Assembly (NCBI RefSeq): GCF_002135345.1
Contig: NZ_NEGI01000003.1
Location: 124,001 to 188,000 of the forward strand
Length of the DNA stretch: 64,000 nt
Reading direction: 5' to 3'
From: Acinetobacter sp. ANC 4648
GTDB taxonomy: Bacteria; Pseudomonadota; Gammaproteobacteria; Pseudomonadales; Moraxellaceae
In this document: in pieces, positions 7,782 to 19,128 of the stretch
Layout: each line of letters begins with the position of its first letter
Position numbering within the stretch: the first letter of the stretch is position 1
Notes under the pieces: generated by a model
The model's database searches: none
Told to the model about the DNA's origin: nothing
What the model saw: only the letters and a program-made list of their open reading frames with translations
Translations under genes and position numbers: made by a program

Positions 7782-10700
7782 CTATTTTTTAACGTTGATA
7801 TGTTTAAAGCTAGGGAATTTTTCAAATTTTTCTTTACCCCACTGACTTAAACGATCAATATATAAATACATCACGGGGGTGGTATACAGCGTCAGAATCT
7901 GACTAATAATCAGCCCACCTACAATAGAAATACCTAAAGGTACGTGTAATTCTGCACCATTCCCCCGCCCTAAAGCCAAGGGTAACACCCCAAAAAGTGC
8001 CGTCAGCGTGGTCATCATAATGGGTCTAAAACGTAATACTGAGGCATTTAAAATCGCCTGTTCTGCTGGCAAATTTTGCTGTCGCTGTAGTGTTAAAGCC
8101 ACATCAATCATCATAATGGCATTCTTTTTCACAATACCCACCAGCAGTAAAATTCCAATCAGTGCAATAACGTTAAATTCCATTTGAAATAGCATTAATG
8201 CTATCAATGCCCCAAGTCCAGCAGAAGGTAAAGTAGAAAGAATCGTGATTGGATGAGCAAAGCTTTCATACAAAATACCCAATACAATATAAATCACAAT
8301 AATTGCTGCGAGGATTAATAATGGTTGACTACTTAGCGAGGATTGAAAAGCTTTGGCTGAACCTTGGAAGTTGCCATGTATGGAGCTTGGAACTTGCAGT
8401 TGATTCATGACCTGATTAATTTGATCGGTCGCATCAGATAATGAATAACCATTATTTAAGTTAAAAGATAAGGTGCTTGCAGCAAATAAACCTTGGTGAT
8501 TGACTGATAACGAGGTATTTTCAGGTTGCCAAGTACTAAAAGCAGATAAAGGCACTGCTCCACCTGAACTGCTCTGTATATAAATATTTCTTAAAGACTC
8601 TACCGACTGCGCGAATTCAGGTGCTATTTCCATAACCACATGATATTGATTCATTGCATTATAAATTGTCGAGACTTGCCGCTGCCCAAAAGCATCATTT
8701 AACACGCTATCTACTTGTGCTTGGGTCACACCCAATTGTGTCATTTTATCATGGTCAAATTGTAGTGCTGTTTTAAGACCCTTCACCTCTTGGTCACTAG
8801 TAACGTCGGTTAAAGCTGGCAGCTTATTAAAAGCCTCCTTTAGCCTTGGTGTCCAAGTCCGTAAGCTATTTAAGTCATCACTTTGCAAGGTATATTGATA
8901 ACCTGCATCAGATAGACGCCCACCAATTTGTATATCTTGTACTGGCGTTAAGACCAATGTTGCACCCGGTTCATGGGCCAAATTTTTACGTAGACGCCCC
9001 ATAACCTGAGTGGGCGTATCAGTACGTTCACCTAAAGGTTTAAGTGCCAAAAATAGATTCGCATTATTAATTTGCGCCCCGCCTAGCGTTCCCATAACAT
9101 GATCAACCGCAGGGTCTTTTTCAATGACATTAATAAATTGTTTTAATTTTAAATTCATCGCATTAAATGAAATATTTTGATCTGCACGTAGTGATCCCCT
9201 CAACACACCTGTGTCTTGCTGCGGAAAGAAACCCTTAGGAATCACCACATACAAATACACATTAAAAGCAATCGTAAACAAAAAAATAATTAAAGTTAAA
9301 GCTTTAAAACGTAATGCAACGGCTAGACTCCATTTATACATTAAGGTGATACGTCCAAATAAACCTTGTTGTTTAATATAGTCATCTTCCGATGCAAGTC
9401 GTAAAGCCTCGCTATCAGAAATGGGGAAGTGTTCGGGTTCAAGCTGTGCTGAAGACGATTGTCGTGGATGTGACTTTAACCACCAAGCACAGAGCATCGG
9501 TGTTGTCGTCAAAGAAACCAACATAGAAATCAAAATTGCATAGGACAATGTCATTGCAAACTCATGGAATAATCGCCCCACAATACCGCCCATCAATAAG
9601 ATAGGTACAAACACAGCAATCAGAGAAATACTCATAGAAATCACAGTAAAACTAACTTCTTTTGCTCCAGTAATTGCTGCTTGCATCGGGCTAAGCCCTT
9701 CTTCGAGTCGTCTGGAAATCGTTTCCAGTACTACAATGGTATCGTCCACCACAAATCCCGTGGCAACTGTCAACGCCATTAAACTGATATTATTGAGGGA
9801 AAATCCTGAAAGATACATCAAAGCAAATGTACCAATTAAGGAAATGGGTACTGTTAATGCAGGAATCAGCGTTGCACGACCATTTCTGAGAAAGACAAAT
9901 ACCACCAGAATGACCAAAATCACAGAAATGATCATAGTCATTTCTATTTCTCTTAATGAGGCTTTAATCGTGGTACTTCGATCTACCGCTACTTGAATAT
10001 TAATTTGTGTTGGCAAAGCGGACTGTAACGTCGGCAACATATCTTTGACACGTTGAATCGTTTCAATAACATTGGCATTCGGTTGTTTAAATACTAGAAT
10101 CAACACCGAGGGTTGCTCTGAATAATAGCCTGCATTTCGAGTGTCTAAAACAGAATCTTTCACTGCTGCCACATCCGAAATACGCACGGGCGAATTGTCT
10201 TTGTAACTGATAATTAAAGGTAAATAATCCTGTGCTTTTTTGGCTTGATCATTGGCCTGCACTTCCCATAATTGGTCTTTTTGTTCGACAAACCCTTTCG
10301 GTCGATTGGCATTGGTTGCGGTAATGGCTGAACGCACCGTTTCTAAACCAACGCCATAATGAGCAAGTTGTAACGGATTAAGCTCTACCCGTACTGCTGG
10401 CTGTGCTGCACCACCAATACTGACATCACCAACTCCATCAATTTGTAAAAGTTTCTGTCCTAAAATAGTATCCGCAGCATCATACATTTGACCTCTAGAT
10501 AAGGTTTTTGAGGTCAAGGCTAAAATCATCACTGGTGCATCAGCAGGATTAACTTTACGATAGGTTGGATTATTTTGTAAGCCCGATGGCAATGAGGATA
10601 ACGAAGCATTAATCGCACCTTGTACATCACGTGCAGCACCATTAATGTCACGGCTTAAATCGAACTGTAAAGTAATATTTGTTGAGCCCAGTGAACTAGT

Positions 10701-10946
10701 AGAGGTGATTTCATTTACACCAGCTAAACGTCCTAGTGTGCGTTCTAAAGGTGTTGCTACTGTCGCTGCCATCACTTCGGGGCTTGCACCTGCTTGCTTG
10801 GCACTCACGGAGATGGTTGGATAATCAACCCGTGGTAAAGAGGCGACAGGTAATAAATTAAATGCCAATATTCCTAATAAACATAATCCAATACTGAGCA
10901 ATGTTGTCGCTACAGGTCGATGAATAAACGGCGTTGATATAGCCAT
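7782..10946 (-). CDS. RND efflux pump subunit, MdtC/MuxC type
   Basis: 1054 residues, the full length of an RND permease, with 12 membrane segments and two large periplasmic loops. The proton-relay aspartates in TM4 are present (L-T-V-A-T-G-F-V-V-D-D-T-I-V), as are the N-terminal [11 protein letters not shown] segment and [10 protein letters not shown] in TM10. The ATG follows the upstream pump's stop by 2 bases with AGGGGAAT inside the preceding gene's end, so translation is coupled. In MdtBC/MuxBC systems two different RND proteins form one heterotrimer. Substrates cannot be read from sequence; relatives export bile salts, novobiocin and other amphiphiles. Confidence 0.95.
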   Translation of the reverse strand: MAISTPFIHRPVATTLLSIGLCLLGILAFNLLPVASLPRVDYPTISVSAKQAGASPEVMAATVATPLERTLGRLAGVNEITSTSSLGSTNITLQFDLSRDINGAARDVQGAINASLSSLPSGLQNNPTYRKVNPADAPVMILALTSKTLSRGQMYDAADTILGQKLLQIDGVGDVSIGGAAQPAVRVELNPLQLAHYGVGLETVRSAITATNANRPKGFVEQKDQLWEVQANDQAKKAQDYLPLIISYKDNSPVRISDVAAVKDSVLDTRNAGYYSEQPSVLILVFKQPNANVIETIQRVKDMLPTLQSALPTQINIQVAVDRSTTIKASLREIEMTMIISVILVILVVFVFLRNGRATLIPALTVPISLIGTFALMYLSGFSLNNISLMALTVATGFVVDDTIVVLETISRRLEEGLSPMQAAITGAKEVSFTVISMSISLIAVFVPILLMGGIVGRLFHEFAMTLSYAILISMLVSLTTTPMLCAWWLKSHPRQSSSAQLEPEHFPISDSEALRLASEDDYIKQQGLFGRITLMYKWSLAVALRFKALTLIIFLFTIAFNVYLYVVIPKGFFPQQDTGVLRGSLRADQNISFNAMNLKLKQFINVIEKDPAVDHVMGTLGGAQINNANLFLALKPLGERTDTPTQVMGRLRKNLAHEPGATLVLTPVQDIQIGGRLSDAGYQYTLQSDDLNSLRTWTPRLKEAFNKLPALTDVTSDQEVKGLKTALQFDHDKMTQLGVTQAQVDSVLNDAFGQRQVSTIYNAMNQYHVVMEIAPEFAQSVESLRNIYIQSSSGGAVPLSAFSTWQPENTSLSVNHQGLFAASTLSFNLNNGYSLSDATDQINQVMNQLQVPSSIHGNFQGSAKAFQSSLSSQPLLILAAIIVIYIVLGILYESFAHPITILSTLPSAGLGALIALMLFQMEFNVIALIGILLLVGIVKKNAIMMIDVALTLQRQQNLPAEQAILNASVLRFRPIMMTTLTALFGVLPLALGRGNGAELHVPLGISIVGGLIISQILTLYTTPVMYLYIDRLSQWGKEKFEKFPSFKHINVKK

Positions 10947-10948
10947 AT

Positions 10949-13900
10949 TTATTCCCCTGGTGACTTAATGAAATGCTTATAAGGAGGTAATGCACTGGCA
11001 TCAATATCCGTTCGAGATTGGTGTTTCATCCGTTGTGCTAAATGGTCAAAAGCTAAATACACGACTGGCGTGGTAAATAAGGTCAATAACTGGCTAACAA
11101 TAAGTCCGCCAATCATGGCAATACCCAGTGGATGACGTAGCTCGGACCCCATGCCATTGCCAATAATTAAAGGTACAGCCCCCAACAACGCAGCCATTGT
11201 GGTCATTAAAATGGGTCTAAATCTTAATAGACAGGCTTGATAAATAGCTTCTATCGGGCTTAATCCCTGATGTCGCTCTGCATCTAAGGCAAAATCGATC
11301 ATCATAATGGCATTCTTTTTAACAATCCCAATCAGTAAAATAATCCCAATAATTGCAATAATATTCAGATCATTACCCGTTAAAGATAAAGCGAGTAATG
11401 CACCAATTCCCGCTGAAGGTAAGGTTGAAAGAATCGTTAATGGATGAATAAAACTTTCATACAACACCCCTAAGATAATATACATCACCACAATCGCTGC
11501 GATGATCAGCCAAACCGTATTACTTAATGAAGCTTGGAATGCCAAAGCTGTACCTTGAAACTGGGTAATCATACTTTTAGGCAGATTCATGTGCTGTTCG
11601 GTATCTTTAACTGCCTGTACAGCTTGTTGTAACGATATGCCTTCTCCCACATCAAACGATACCGTGACTGTGGGAAATTGTCCTAGATGATTAATTTCTA
11701 ATAAGGTACTTCTTGAGGATATATTTGCAATACTACTTAAACGTACCGGTTGACTGGTACTCGAGGGAATATATAAATTTTGTAGCGCCTGAATTCCATC
11801 TTGGTCTTGTCCTGAAAGCCCTAACACCACATGATATTGATTGGTCTGGGTAAAAATCGTACTAATTAAACGCTGACCAAAAGCATCATATAACACATTA
11901 TCAATATTGGCTGTGGTCACACCATATTGTGCCGCAGCATCGCGATTAATATCCACATAGACTTGTAGCCCTTTATCTTGCCAATCTGATGCTAAATTGG
12001 TAAGTTCTGGCCGCTGGGCTAAATTCTGCATTAATTTAGGCACCCACATGGCTAAATCAGCCATATTGGTTGATTGCAAAGTAAACTGATACTGCGTCCG
12101 GCTTTGCCTTGAATCAACAATTAAATCTTGTGCGGGTTGCAAATAAACGGTTACACCTTGTGCTTTGTCTAGACGCTGTTTTAAATCACTAATTACACTA
12201 GCAATATCACCGCGCTGTGATTTTTCTTTCAAGTTAATTAAGATTCGGCCAGTATTTAACGAACTGTTGACTCCATCAATTCCAATAAATGAAGAAATGC
12301 TCGCTACAGCAGGATCTTGTAAAATAATTTGTGCCGTTTGCTGCTGTTTTCGACTCATGGCTTGAAAAGAAATAGTTTGATCAGCTTCCGTAATCGCAAT
12401 AATTTGACCAGTATCTTGAATCGGAAAAAAACCTTTTGGAATGAAAACATACAACATAATGGTAAAAACAAAGGTGGCCACGGTTACCACCAGAAAAATA
12501 CCCTGCCGAGCTAAAACCCAACGGAGTGCTTTGGCATATAGTTCAATTAGCCCATCAAAAAATGCACCCATTTTTAAATAAAAACGACCTTGCTGATCAT
12601 CTGGGGTATGTTTAAGCAACCGTGAAGACAGCATTGGAGTCAGTGTTAAAGATACAAATGCTGAAATTAAAATAGAAATTGCCAGTGTAACGGCAAACTC
12701 ACGAAAGAGTCGGCCAACCACATCCCCCATAAATAGAAGTGGAATCAGCACGGCGATTAAAGAAATCGTTAATGTGATGATGGTAAAAGCAATTTGTTCC
12801 GAACCTTTTAAAGCCGCCTGCATGGGCGTATCACCCTGCTCAATATATCGGGAAATATTTTCAATCATGACTATGGCATCATCTATCACAAAACCTGTTG
12901 CAATGGTTAAAGCCATTAAACTTAAATTATTGATAGAAAATCCAAATATATACATGACTGCAAATGTCCCCACTAAGGACAAAGGTAAAGCCACAGCAGG
13001 TATAAAAGTTGCTCGTGCGCTACGTAAAAATAAGAATACGACTAGAATCACCAGAACCATGGCCAAAACTAATTCAAATTCAACATCGGTTAATGACGAT
13101 TGAATTGTGCTGGTACTGTCATTCAAAATTTGAATTTTGACTGCCTGTGGAAAATTACTTTGTAATTTTGGTAATAATTGCTTAATTTGATCAGCAACTT
13201 GGATGATATTGGCATTCGGTTGACGTTGAACATTAATAACCACGGCAGGTATCTGTTCTGCATTCACTTGCCCTGAGATATTTTGCCCCATCCAAGCGGC
13301 TAGCCGAATGTTTTCAGCAGAATCAAGCGTCGCTGCAATATCAGACATTCGAATTGCTGCACCATTTTTATAAGCAATAATTAGATTTTTATAGTCATCA
13401 GCCGTATGTAATTGATCATTACCATCAATCGTTGAAGACTGAACTGCACCACTAATCGTTCCTTTAGCTTGATTTACATTCGATGCAATAACGGCTGTAC
13501 GGACATCTTCAAGGCTTAAACCCATATTGGCCAATGCAGCAGAATTAACTTCTAATCGCACCGCAGGCCGTTGTGCACCGCTCACACTAATTAGACCCAC
13601 GCCATTTACTTGTGAAAGTTGCTGGGCTAAACGTGTATCGGCCAAATCTTCTAACTGGGTTATCGGCAGCTCTTCAGAACTCACTGCAATCGTCATAATC
13701 GGCTTATCTGCCGGATTAACTTTGCTATAGGTTGGTGGAGAAAGTAAATCGCTGGGCAACAAGTTATTTGCTGCATTAATGGCTGCTTGAACTTCTTGTT
13801 CCGCGACATCCAAACCTAAGTCTAGATTGAACTGTAAGGTAATGACAGAAGCACCATTTGAACTGGTGGATGACATCTGATTTAAGCCAGGCATTTGCCC

Positions 13901-14113
13901 CAACTGACGCTCTAAAGGTGCAGTAATGGTTGATGTAATGACATTGGGGCTTGCACCTGGATATAAAGTTGTCACTTGCATCGTTGGGTAGTCAACCTCT
14001 GGCAATGAGGCCACAGGTAAAAACTTCCAAGCCACTAAACCAGATAAAAAAATTGCAATCATCAACAATGTGGTTGCAACTGGGCGCAGAATAAATAATC
14101 GTGATGGATTCAT
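10949..14113 (-). CDS. RND efflux pump subunit, MdtB/MuxB type
   Basis: About 1054 residues. I place the start at the ATG giving [13 protein letters not shown], because AAGGAG sits five bases upstream; the in-frame GTG two codons earlier overlaps that SD. TM4 carries the paired aspartates ([14 protein letters not shown]) and TM10 the [10 protein letters not shown] motif. Paralogous to the next gene downstream and clearly an ancient duplication, not a recent repeat. A C-terminal tail ([11 protein letters not shown]) extends past TM12. Together with its partner it forms the inner-membrane pump of the operon. Confidence 0.95.
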   Translation of the reverse strand: MNPSRLFILRPVATTLLMIAIFLSGLVAWKFLPVASLPEVDYPTMQVTTLYPGASPNVITSTITAPLERQLGQMPGLNQMSSTSSNGASVITLQFNLDLGLDVAEQEVQAAINAANNLLPSDLLSPPTYSKVNPADKPIMTIAVSSEELPITQLEDLADTRLAQQLSQVNGVGLISVSGAQRPAVRLEVNSAALANMGLSLEDVRTAVIASNVNQAKGTISGAVQSSTIDGNDQLHTADDYKNLIIAYKNGAAIRMSDIAATLDSAENIRLAAWMGQNISGQVNAEQIPAVVINVQRQPNANIIQVADQIKQLLPKLQSNFPQAVKIQILNDSTSTIQSSLTDVEFELVLAMVLVILVVFLFLRSARATFIPAVALPLSLVGTFAVMYIFGFSINNLSLMALTIATGFVIDDAIVMIENISRYIEQGDTPMQAALKGSEQIAFTIITLTISLIAVLIPLLFMGDVVGRLFREFAVTLAISILISAFVSLTLTPMLSSRLLKHTPDDQQGRFYLKMGAFFDGLIELYAKALRWVLARQGIFLVVTVATFVFTIMLYVFIPKGFFPIQDTGQIIAITEADQTISFQAMSRKQQQTAQIILQDPAVASISSFIGIDGVNSSLNTGRILINLKEKSQRGDIASVISDLKQRLDKAQGVTVYLQPAQDLIVDSRQSRTQYQFTLQSTNMADLAMWVPKLMQNLAQRPELTNLASDWQDKGLQVYVDINRDAAAQYGVTTANIDNVLYDAFGQRLISTIFTQTNQYHVVLGLSGQDQDGIQALQNLYIPSSTSQPVRLSSIANISSRSTLLEINHLGQFPTVTVSFDVGEGISLQQAVQAVKDTEQHMNLPKSMITQFQGTALAFQASLSNTVWLIIAAIVVMYIILGVLYESFIHPLTILSTLPSAGIGALLALSLTGNDLNIIAIIGIILLIGIVKKNAIMMIDFALDAERHQGLSPIEAIYQACLLRFRPILMTTMAALLGAVPLIIGNGMGSELRHPLGIAMIGGLIVSQLLTLFTTPVVYLAFDHLAQRMKHQSRTDIDASALPPYKHFIKSPGE

Positions 14114-14122
14114 CTGCACTCC

Positions 14123-14302
14123 TTATTGAGTTGCTTGACCAGTGTTCTGGATATTTGCATTGCTGTGCACTATGGCATTGCTCGCTTGTGGTCTACGCTG
14201 TTCTGGTTGTTCACCTGTTCTGCTATTTTTTACGGGCACTGGATTGGGTAAAAGATTTTGTGCAGCATACATGAAGATTTGATTCGAGTGATTGCTCTGA
14301 TT
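14123..14302 (-). other. Displaced +1-frame tail of the adaptor gene (59 codons)
   Basis: In the frame one base forward of the adaptor, a reading frame opens after a TGA at 14303-14305 and runs 59 codons to a TAA at 14123-14125. That stop lies nine bases before the mdtB ATG and overlaps its AAGGAG. The peptide is rich in Asn, Gln and Pro (for example N-P-V-P-V-K-N-S-R-T-G-E-Q-P-E-Q), typical of a flexible adaptor C-terminus. Inference: this is the original end of the adaptor, reached before a one-base insertion or a two-base deletion. Confidence 0.6.
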
Positions 14303-15533
14303 TCATTGTAGCTTTAATGTGATCTGATTTTGGGACAACATCACCTAAGCGAACTTTTGCACCATCTTTAAGCTTATCCACTCCATCCGTGACTACTTGA
14401 TCATTGGCTTGAATTGCACCTTGTATAAGTACAGTATTATCACCAATGACCGTACCCGTCGTCACATTCACGACTGTAACTGTATGATCTGGATTTACTT
14501 TATAGACAAAACTTCCATTACTGCCCAATTGTAAAGCAACTGTTGGAACAATCAGAGCATTGAAAATTTTGCCAACTTGCATTTGAATATTGACAAATTG
14601 ATTTGGAAATAAGTGCTGATTATGGTTATCAAATTCAGCCTTAATATTAATCGTACCCGTACTGGTATTCACTTGGTTGTCTAAAGCCAATAACTTCCCA
14701 TCAGCAAGTTTTTGGCTATTTTGTCGATCCCATGCTTGAATAGGGATTATTTGCTGTGGATCATCCATTAACTGGATCAGCTGCGTCAAATATTGTTCTG
14801 GAACGGCAAACACCACTGAAATATTTTTAAGTTGAGTAATATTCGCAATCCCATTGGGATCCGTCGTATTTACCATATTGCCAGCATCCACTTGTCTTAG
14901 ACCAATACGACCAGCGGCAGGTGCGGTGACCTGCGTATAACTGAGCTGCAATTTGGCATTATCGACAGCTGCTTGATCAGTTTTGACCACACCTTGATAC
15001 TGTTGAACTAAAGATGCTTGGGTATCATATTGTTGCTTAGCAATCGAATCTTGTTTCCAAAGCTGTGCATAACGCTGTAAATCCAATTTTGCATTACTCA
15101 GTAATGCTTGATCTCGTAAAAGTTGCCCCTGACTTTGTAATAAGGCAGCTTTTGGAGCCCGATCATCAATTTGTGCTAAAAGCTGCCCTTTCTGAACAAA
15201 ACTTCCTTCTTTGAAATAGACATGCATCAACACACCACTGACGAGTGGATGAACAACGACTGTATTGGAAGATGTAACCGTACCTAAGGCCTGTATAGAA
15301 GAGTTGATATCTTTTTGTACAACGGTAGCGACACCTACAACTGTTGGAGCAGAATTTGCACCACCTTTTTTGCTTTGATCTGAACCTTGAGTCGATTGCA
15401 CTGATTTATGTGTAAGATGCCAAATTCCCCAAGCAACTAAAAAGAGAATGATCAACACAATCAAGTAACTTATGATTCCTTTAATTTTGGATGGTTTTTT
15501 TACAACTTCCGTCTCTTCAGATGAATTATTCAT
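14223..15533 (-). CDS. RND efflux periplasmic adaptor, MdtA/MuxA type
   Basis: 436 residues as read. An N-terminal membrane anchor at about 20-44 (I-S-Y-L-I-V-L-I-I-L-F-L-V-A-W-G-I-W) is followed by the biotinyl-lipoyl half-motif (V-V-V-H-P-L-V-S-G-V-L), an alpha-hairpin, the second lipoyl half (T-A-P-A-A-G-R-I-G) and beta-barrel and membrane-proximal domains. It links the RND pair to the outer-membrane factor. First gene of the four-gene operon. The last 25 or so residues, including a C-C pair, look out of place, while another frame gives a natural tail ending next to mdtB; a frameshift near 14230-14300 is likely. The conserved core is intact, so function may survive. Confidence 0.9.
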   Translation of the reverse strand: MNNSSEETEVVKKPSKIKGIISYLIVLIILFLVAWGIWHLTHKSVQSTQGSDQSKKGGANSAPTVVGVATVVQKDINSSIQALGTVTSSNTVVVHPLVSGVLMHVYFKEGSFVQKGQLLAQIDDRAPKAALLQSQGQLLRDQALLSNAKLDLQRYAQLWKQDSIAKQQYDTQASLVQQYQGVVKTDQAAVDNAKLQLSYTQVTAPAAGRIGLRQVDAGNMVNTTDPNGIANITQLKNISVVFAVPEQYLTQLIQLMDDPQQIIPIQAWDRQNSQKLADGKLLALDNQVNTSTGTINIKAEFDNHNQHLFPNQFVNIQMQVGKIFNALIVPTVALQLGSNGSFVYKVNPDHTVTVVNVTTGTVIGDNTVLIQGAIQANDQVVTDGVDKLKDGAKVRLGDVVPKSDHIKATMKSEQSLESNLHVCCTKSFTQSSARKK

Positions 15534-15868
15534 TTTGTTATCATTGGTATTATTTTATTCTAATATAAATCATTCAATCACTTTAATTTAAGTTTAAATG
15601 TTTATTTTTTTATCATTTATAGACAGCTAAATTGATCCATTATTTTGCGTATTTTCACTCACTAAATGAACTTTTATCCTCTATATTTTGTCTAGTTCAT
15701 TTTAGCAAATTACTTATTACAGCAATCTTCATAAAATATTTTCAAATTAAATACCCACCCATAAATTACCATTTAATTTTTGTTATACAGCACTAAATTT
15801 TCTGTTTTGAGCAATTAAAATCATAAAAAAGCCCAACCGAAATTGAGCTTTTAATTATGGATATAAAA
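15534..15868. other. Intergenic region, 335 bp, upstream of the efflux operon
   Basis: AT-rich spacer between glnS and the efflux operon, both on the minus strand. It contains the glnS terminator at 15824-15852 and must contain the promoter of the efflux operon. I see no adjacent regulator gene and no clear operator palindrome. Confidence 0.6.
15824..15852 (-). terminator. Rho-independent terminator of glnS
   Basis: On the minus strand, a stem AAAGCTCAA against TTGGGCTTT (one wobble) with a TTTCGG-type loop runs into a T tract, 17 bases past the glnS stop. Confidence 0.85.
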
Positions 15869-17590
15869 TTACTTACCTGGCTTAAAACTGTCTTTTAAGT
15901 CTAGAATACGGTTAAACACAGGTTTTTCGCTTGTATGATCATATTGATCAGCTACGAAATAACCTTCACGTTCAAACTGGAAGCGATCTTCAGGTTGTGC
16001 CAATGCTAATGCTGGTTCAATGATAGCTTGCAAAACCGTTAAAGAATCAGGATTTAGATGCGCTAAAAAATCATCATCAGCATCTGGTGCTGCTTCAGTA
16101 AATAAACGGTCATAGACACGAACTTCCGCAGCAATACCCTTCTCCGCAGAAACCCAATGTACAACCCCTTTTACTTTACGCCCTTCAGGATTTTTACCTA
16201 AAGTTTCAGGATCGATTGAACACTTAAGCTCAACAACCTCACCATTGATATCTTTAATCACTTCATCGCACTTAATCACATAAGCATGACGTAAACGAAC
16301 TTCGCCTTCTGGGGTCAAACGTTTAAAGCCTTTTGGTGGAACTTCTTCGAAATCTTTACGATCAATGTATATTTCTTTCGATAAAGGAATAATGCGTTCG
16401 CCCATATCTACGTTTGGATGACGCGAATGGCTTAGATCCATATCTTCAGGAAGATTGGTTAAAGTCACTTTCAATGGATTAAGTACCGCCATACCACGTG
16501 CAGCAGTGTTTTCCAGTGATTGACGAATACAGAACTCAAGCATTGCAACATCAACAATACCATCTGTTTTAGATACGCCTACACGTTTACAAAAGTCACG
16601 TAAGCCTTCCGCAGTAAAACCACGACGACGCATACCAACAACAGTTGGCATACGTGGATCATCCCAACCATGAACATGATTACCTTCGACCAGCTTACGT
16701 AATTTACGTTTAGAGGTAATGGTGTAATCAATATTTAAACGGCTCGATTCGTACTGATGTGGAACAGATGGCGATTTAACTTTTTCCACAACCCAATCAT
16801 AAAATGGACGGTGGTCTTGGAATTCAAGCGTACACAGTGAATGGGTAATCCCTTCAATCGCATCTGATAACGGATGCGCATAATCATACATTGGATACAT
16901 TTTCCATGTATCACCCGTTTGATGATGTTCAGAATGGAGTACACGATACAAAATAGGATCACGCATATGTACATTCGGTGAAGCCATATCAATTTTAGCG
17001 CGTAAAACAGCTTTGCCTTCACCCAATTCACCATTATTCATTTGTGTAAAGCGAGCTAAGTTTTCTTCTACTGAGGTTTCACGATAAGGTGAATTTTTAC
17101 CTAGCTCAATAAAATTACCACGGTTTAAACGAATTTCTTCAGGTGATTGTAAATCGACATAAGCATCACCCTGTTGAATTAATTGAATTGCCCAAGCATG
17201 CAATTGATCAAAATAACTTGATGCATAGCGTGGCTCACCATTCCATTCAAAACCTAGCCACTTCACATCATTGGCAATACCATCGACATATTCTTGTTCT
17301 TCTGCATCAGGATTCGTATCATCAAAACGCAAGTTACATAAGCCATCAAACTCTTGAGCAATCCCAAAGTTTAAGCAGATTGCTTTAACATGACCAATGT
17401 GTAAATAACCATTCGGTTCTGGCGGAAAGCGAGTCACAACCTGTTTTGTACGGCCCGATGCTAAATCTTCAGTAATGACTTGACGTACAAAGTCTAAGCC
17501 CGCCTGTTGTTCTTGCTGCGCAGCATCGACAGATGTATTACTGGTTGTCGGGGTCTTCGGCAGTTCTGAAACAACATCATTTGGCTTCAT
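15869..17590 (-). CDS. glnS: Glutaminyl-tRNA synthetase
   Basis: Class I aminoacyl-tRNA synthetase that charges tRNA-Gln. 573 residues from the start M-K-P-N-D-V-V, which I prefer over an upstream in-frame ATG that adds 16 residues of unrelated sequence. The HIGH motif appears as [11 protein letters not shown] at about 58-68, and the KMSKS equivalent as I-T-S-K-R-K-L at about 290, like the E. coli M-S-K-R-K-L. The GlnRS-specific H-R-P-F-Y-D-W and M-R-R-R-G-F-T segments are present, as is the C-terminal anticodon-binding beta-barrel region. The first 25 residues are a Thr/Ser/Gln-rich leader before the catalytic core. Divergent from ppiB. Confidence 0.97.
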   Translation of the reverse strand: MKPNDVVSELPKTPTTSNTSVDAAQQEQQAGLDFVRQVITEDLASGRTKQVVTRFPPEPNGYLHIGHVKAICLNFGIAQEFDGLCNLRFDDTNPDAEEQEYVDGIANDVKWLGFEWNGEPRYASSYFDQLHAWAIQLIQQGDAYVDLQSPEEIRLNRGNFIELGKNSPYRETSVEENLARFTQMNNGELGEGKAVLRAKIDMASPNVHMRDPILYRVLHSEHHQTGDTWKMYPMYDYAHPLSDAIEGITHSLCTLEFQDHRPFYDWVVEKVKSPSVPHQYESSRLNIDYTITSKRKLRKLVEGNHVHGWDDPRMPTVVGMRRRGFTAEGLRDFCKRVGVSKTDGIVDVAMLEFCIRQSLENTAARGMAVLNPLKVTLTNLPEDMDLSHSRHPNVDMGERIIPLSKEIYIDRKDFEEVPPKGFKRLTPEGEVRLRHAYVIKCDEVIKDINGEVVELKCSIDPETLGKNPEGRKVKGVVHWVSAEKGIAAEVRVYDRLFTEAAPDADDDFLAHLNPDSLTVLQAIIEPALALAQPEDRFQFEREGYFVADQYDHTSEKPVFNRILDLKDSFKPGK

Positions 17591-17757
17591 AGTTGATAAA
17601 TCACTTCTATAAGATAAAATAGGGTAATAAAAATGCAATTTTCAGTTTATTAACAAAGAAAATCGCGTTTTTGCTTGCCTTGTAGTTTACAGTTTGCTTA
17701 TGCTTCTCTCAACCACAAACCCATGGCTTTTTTTGTCCATGATCAGGAGATTATAGA

Positions 17758-18267
17758 ATGAGTTTTCCTCAAGTCGAATTAAACACCAATAAAGGGCGCA
17801 TTGTTCTTGAACTTAATGCTGAAAAAGCACCTATTACTGTGGCTAACTTTTTAGAATATGTTCGCGATGGTTTTTATGATGGCGTAATTTTCCACCGTGT
17901 TATTGAAGGTTTCATGATCCAAGGCGGTGGCATGGATGAAAACTTCAAAGAAAAAACAACACGTGATTCTATTGAAAATGAAGCGGACAACGGTTTAAGC
18001 AATGAAGAAGGTACGGTTGCTATGGCACGTACTCAAGCACCTCATTCAGCTTCTGCGCAATTCTTCATTAACGTAAAAGACAACTCTTTCCTTAACCACA
18101 CAGGTAAAACTGCACAAGGTTGGGGTTATGCAGTATTTGGTAAAGTTGTTGAAGGCCTAGATATTGTTGAAGCAATCAAAGGTGTACGTACTGGCAACCG
18201 TGGTTACCATGCTGATGTACCTTTAGAAAATGTCGTCATTGAATCTGCTAAAATCATTTCTGAATAA
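17758..18267 (+). CDS. ppiB: Cyclophilin-type peptidyl-prolyl isomerase B
   Basis: Cytoplasmic proline isomerase. 169 residues without signal peptide, the PpiB size. Cyclophilin core features: [13 protein letters not shown] with the catalytic arginine at about residue 44, [17 protein letters not shown] at about 87-103, and [19 protein letters not shown] precedes the ATG. Followed by lpxH after 18 bases, a pairing seen in related genomes, so the two are probably cotranscribed. Confidence 0.97.
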   Translation: MSFPQVELNTNKGRIVLELNAEKAPITVANFLEYVRDGFYDGVIFHRVIEGFMIQGGGMDENFKEKTTRDSIENEADNGLSNEEGTVAMARTQAPHSASAQFFINVKDNSFLNHTGKTAQGWGYAVFGKVVEGLDIVEAIKGVRTGNRGYHADVPLENVVIESAKIISE

Positions 18268-18285
18268 TTTTATTTAGGATTGCTC

Positions 18286-19005
18286 GTGACGTATTTGTTT
18301 ATCGCTGATTTACATTTGTCACCTGAACACCCTCGACTGGTTCGAGGGTTTTTGGATTTATTGATTCAATATAAAAACAAAAATACGCAACTGTACATTT
18401 TGGGTGATTGGTTTAATGCTTGGATTGGCGATGATTACACTGCTCCATGGTTAGAAGAGCTTGTTACAGCGTTAAAACAATTTCACCAAGCAGGCAATCA
18501 AGTTTTCTTCCAAGTTGGAAATCGTGACTTTGCTTTAGGCCAAAGATTTTTAGATCAATTTAACGCAATACTTCTTCCAGATGTTTATACGCTAAAAATA
18601 GGCAATAAAACCTTTCGGTTAGAACATGGCGATGCTTTATGCACTGATGATATTTCCTATCAACGCTTTAAAAAAATCATTCGTAATCCCATTATTCTGG
18701 GACTACTCAAAAGTACGCCTTTAAGTTTTAGACAAAAACTTGCCAATGGTTTTCGTAAAAAAAGCCGTGAATCTCAACAGCATAAAACCTATGAAATTAT
18801 GGATGTAAATGCTGAAGCAGTAAATCAAGCCTTGAATAATATTGATTTTTTGATTCATGGACATACCCATCGCCCCGAGATTCATCCTGTAAATGATAAA
18901 TTACATATTGTCTTAGGCGATTGGCGTGAACGTACCTCTGAGGCTATGATTTTAGAAGTTGATGAAAATGGTGAATGGCAATTAATTAAGTGGAATATCA
19001 AATAA
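18286..19005 (+). CDS. lpxH: UDP-2,3-diacylglucosamine diphosphatase
   Basis: Hydrolyses UDP-2,3-diacylglucosamine to lipid X and UMP, the fourth step of lipid A synthesis, at the inner-membrane face. 239 residues from a GTG start; AGGA lies six bases before this GTG, whereas the TTG two codons upstream lacks spacing. The calcineurin-like metal-binding motifs are complete: A-D-L-H-L-S, G-D-W-F-N-A-W-I-G-D-D, G-N-R-D-F, L-E-H-G-D, and H-G-H-T-H-R-P near residue 195. It links functionally to lpxK, kdsB and msbA at the far right of the window. Confidence 0.95.
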   Translation: MTYLFIADLHLSPEHPRLVRGFLDLLIQYKNKNTQLYILGDWFNAWIGDDYTAPWLEELVTALKQFHQAGNQVFFQVGNRDFALGQRFLDQFNAILLPDVYTLKIGNKTFRLEHGDALCTDDISYQRFKKIIRNPIILGLLKSTPLSFRQKLANGFRKKSRESQQHKTYEIMDVNAEAVNQALNNIDFLIHGHTHRPEIHPVNDKLHIVLGDWRERTSEAMILEVDENGEWQLIKWNIK

Positions 19006-19128
19006 AACTGTTGATTTCAAATTTCCAAGAAATGACTTTTCATGTTTACTCACGCTTTGATTACGTTCTTTTCATATTTTATGCCTATAATCAATCCATA
19101 TTTAAAAATTGAAAGTTAGGTTTAAAAC

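Noticed and set aside
12774..13103. 109-codon plus-strand frame within mdtB
   Set aside because: Antisense to a highly conserved pump gene; composition (Lys/Thr/Asn/Met-rich) is typical of a shadow frame.
7782..14119. Two adjacent RND pump genes as a possible recent tandem duplication
   Set aside because: Their proteins differ throughout; they are the two distinct subunits of an MdtBC/MuxBC heterotrimer.
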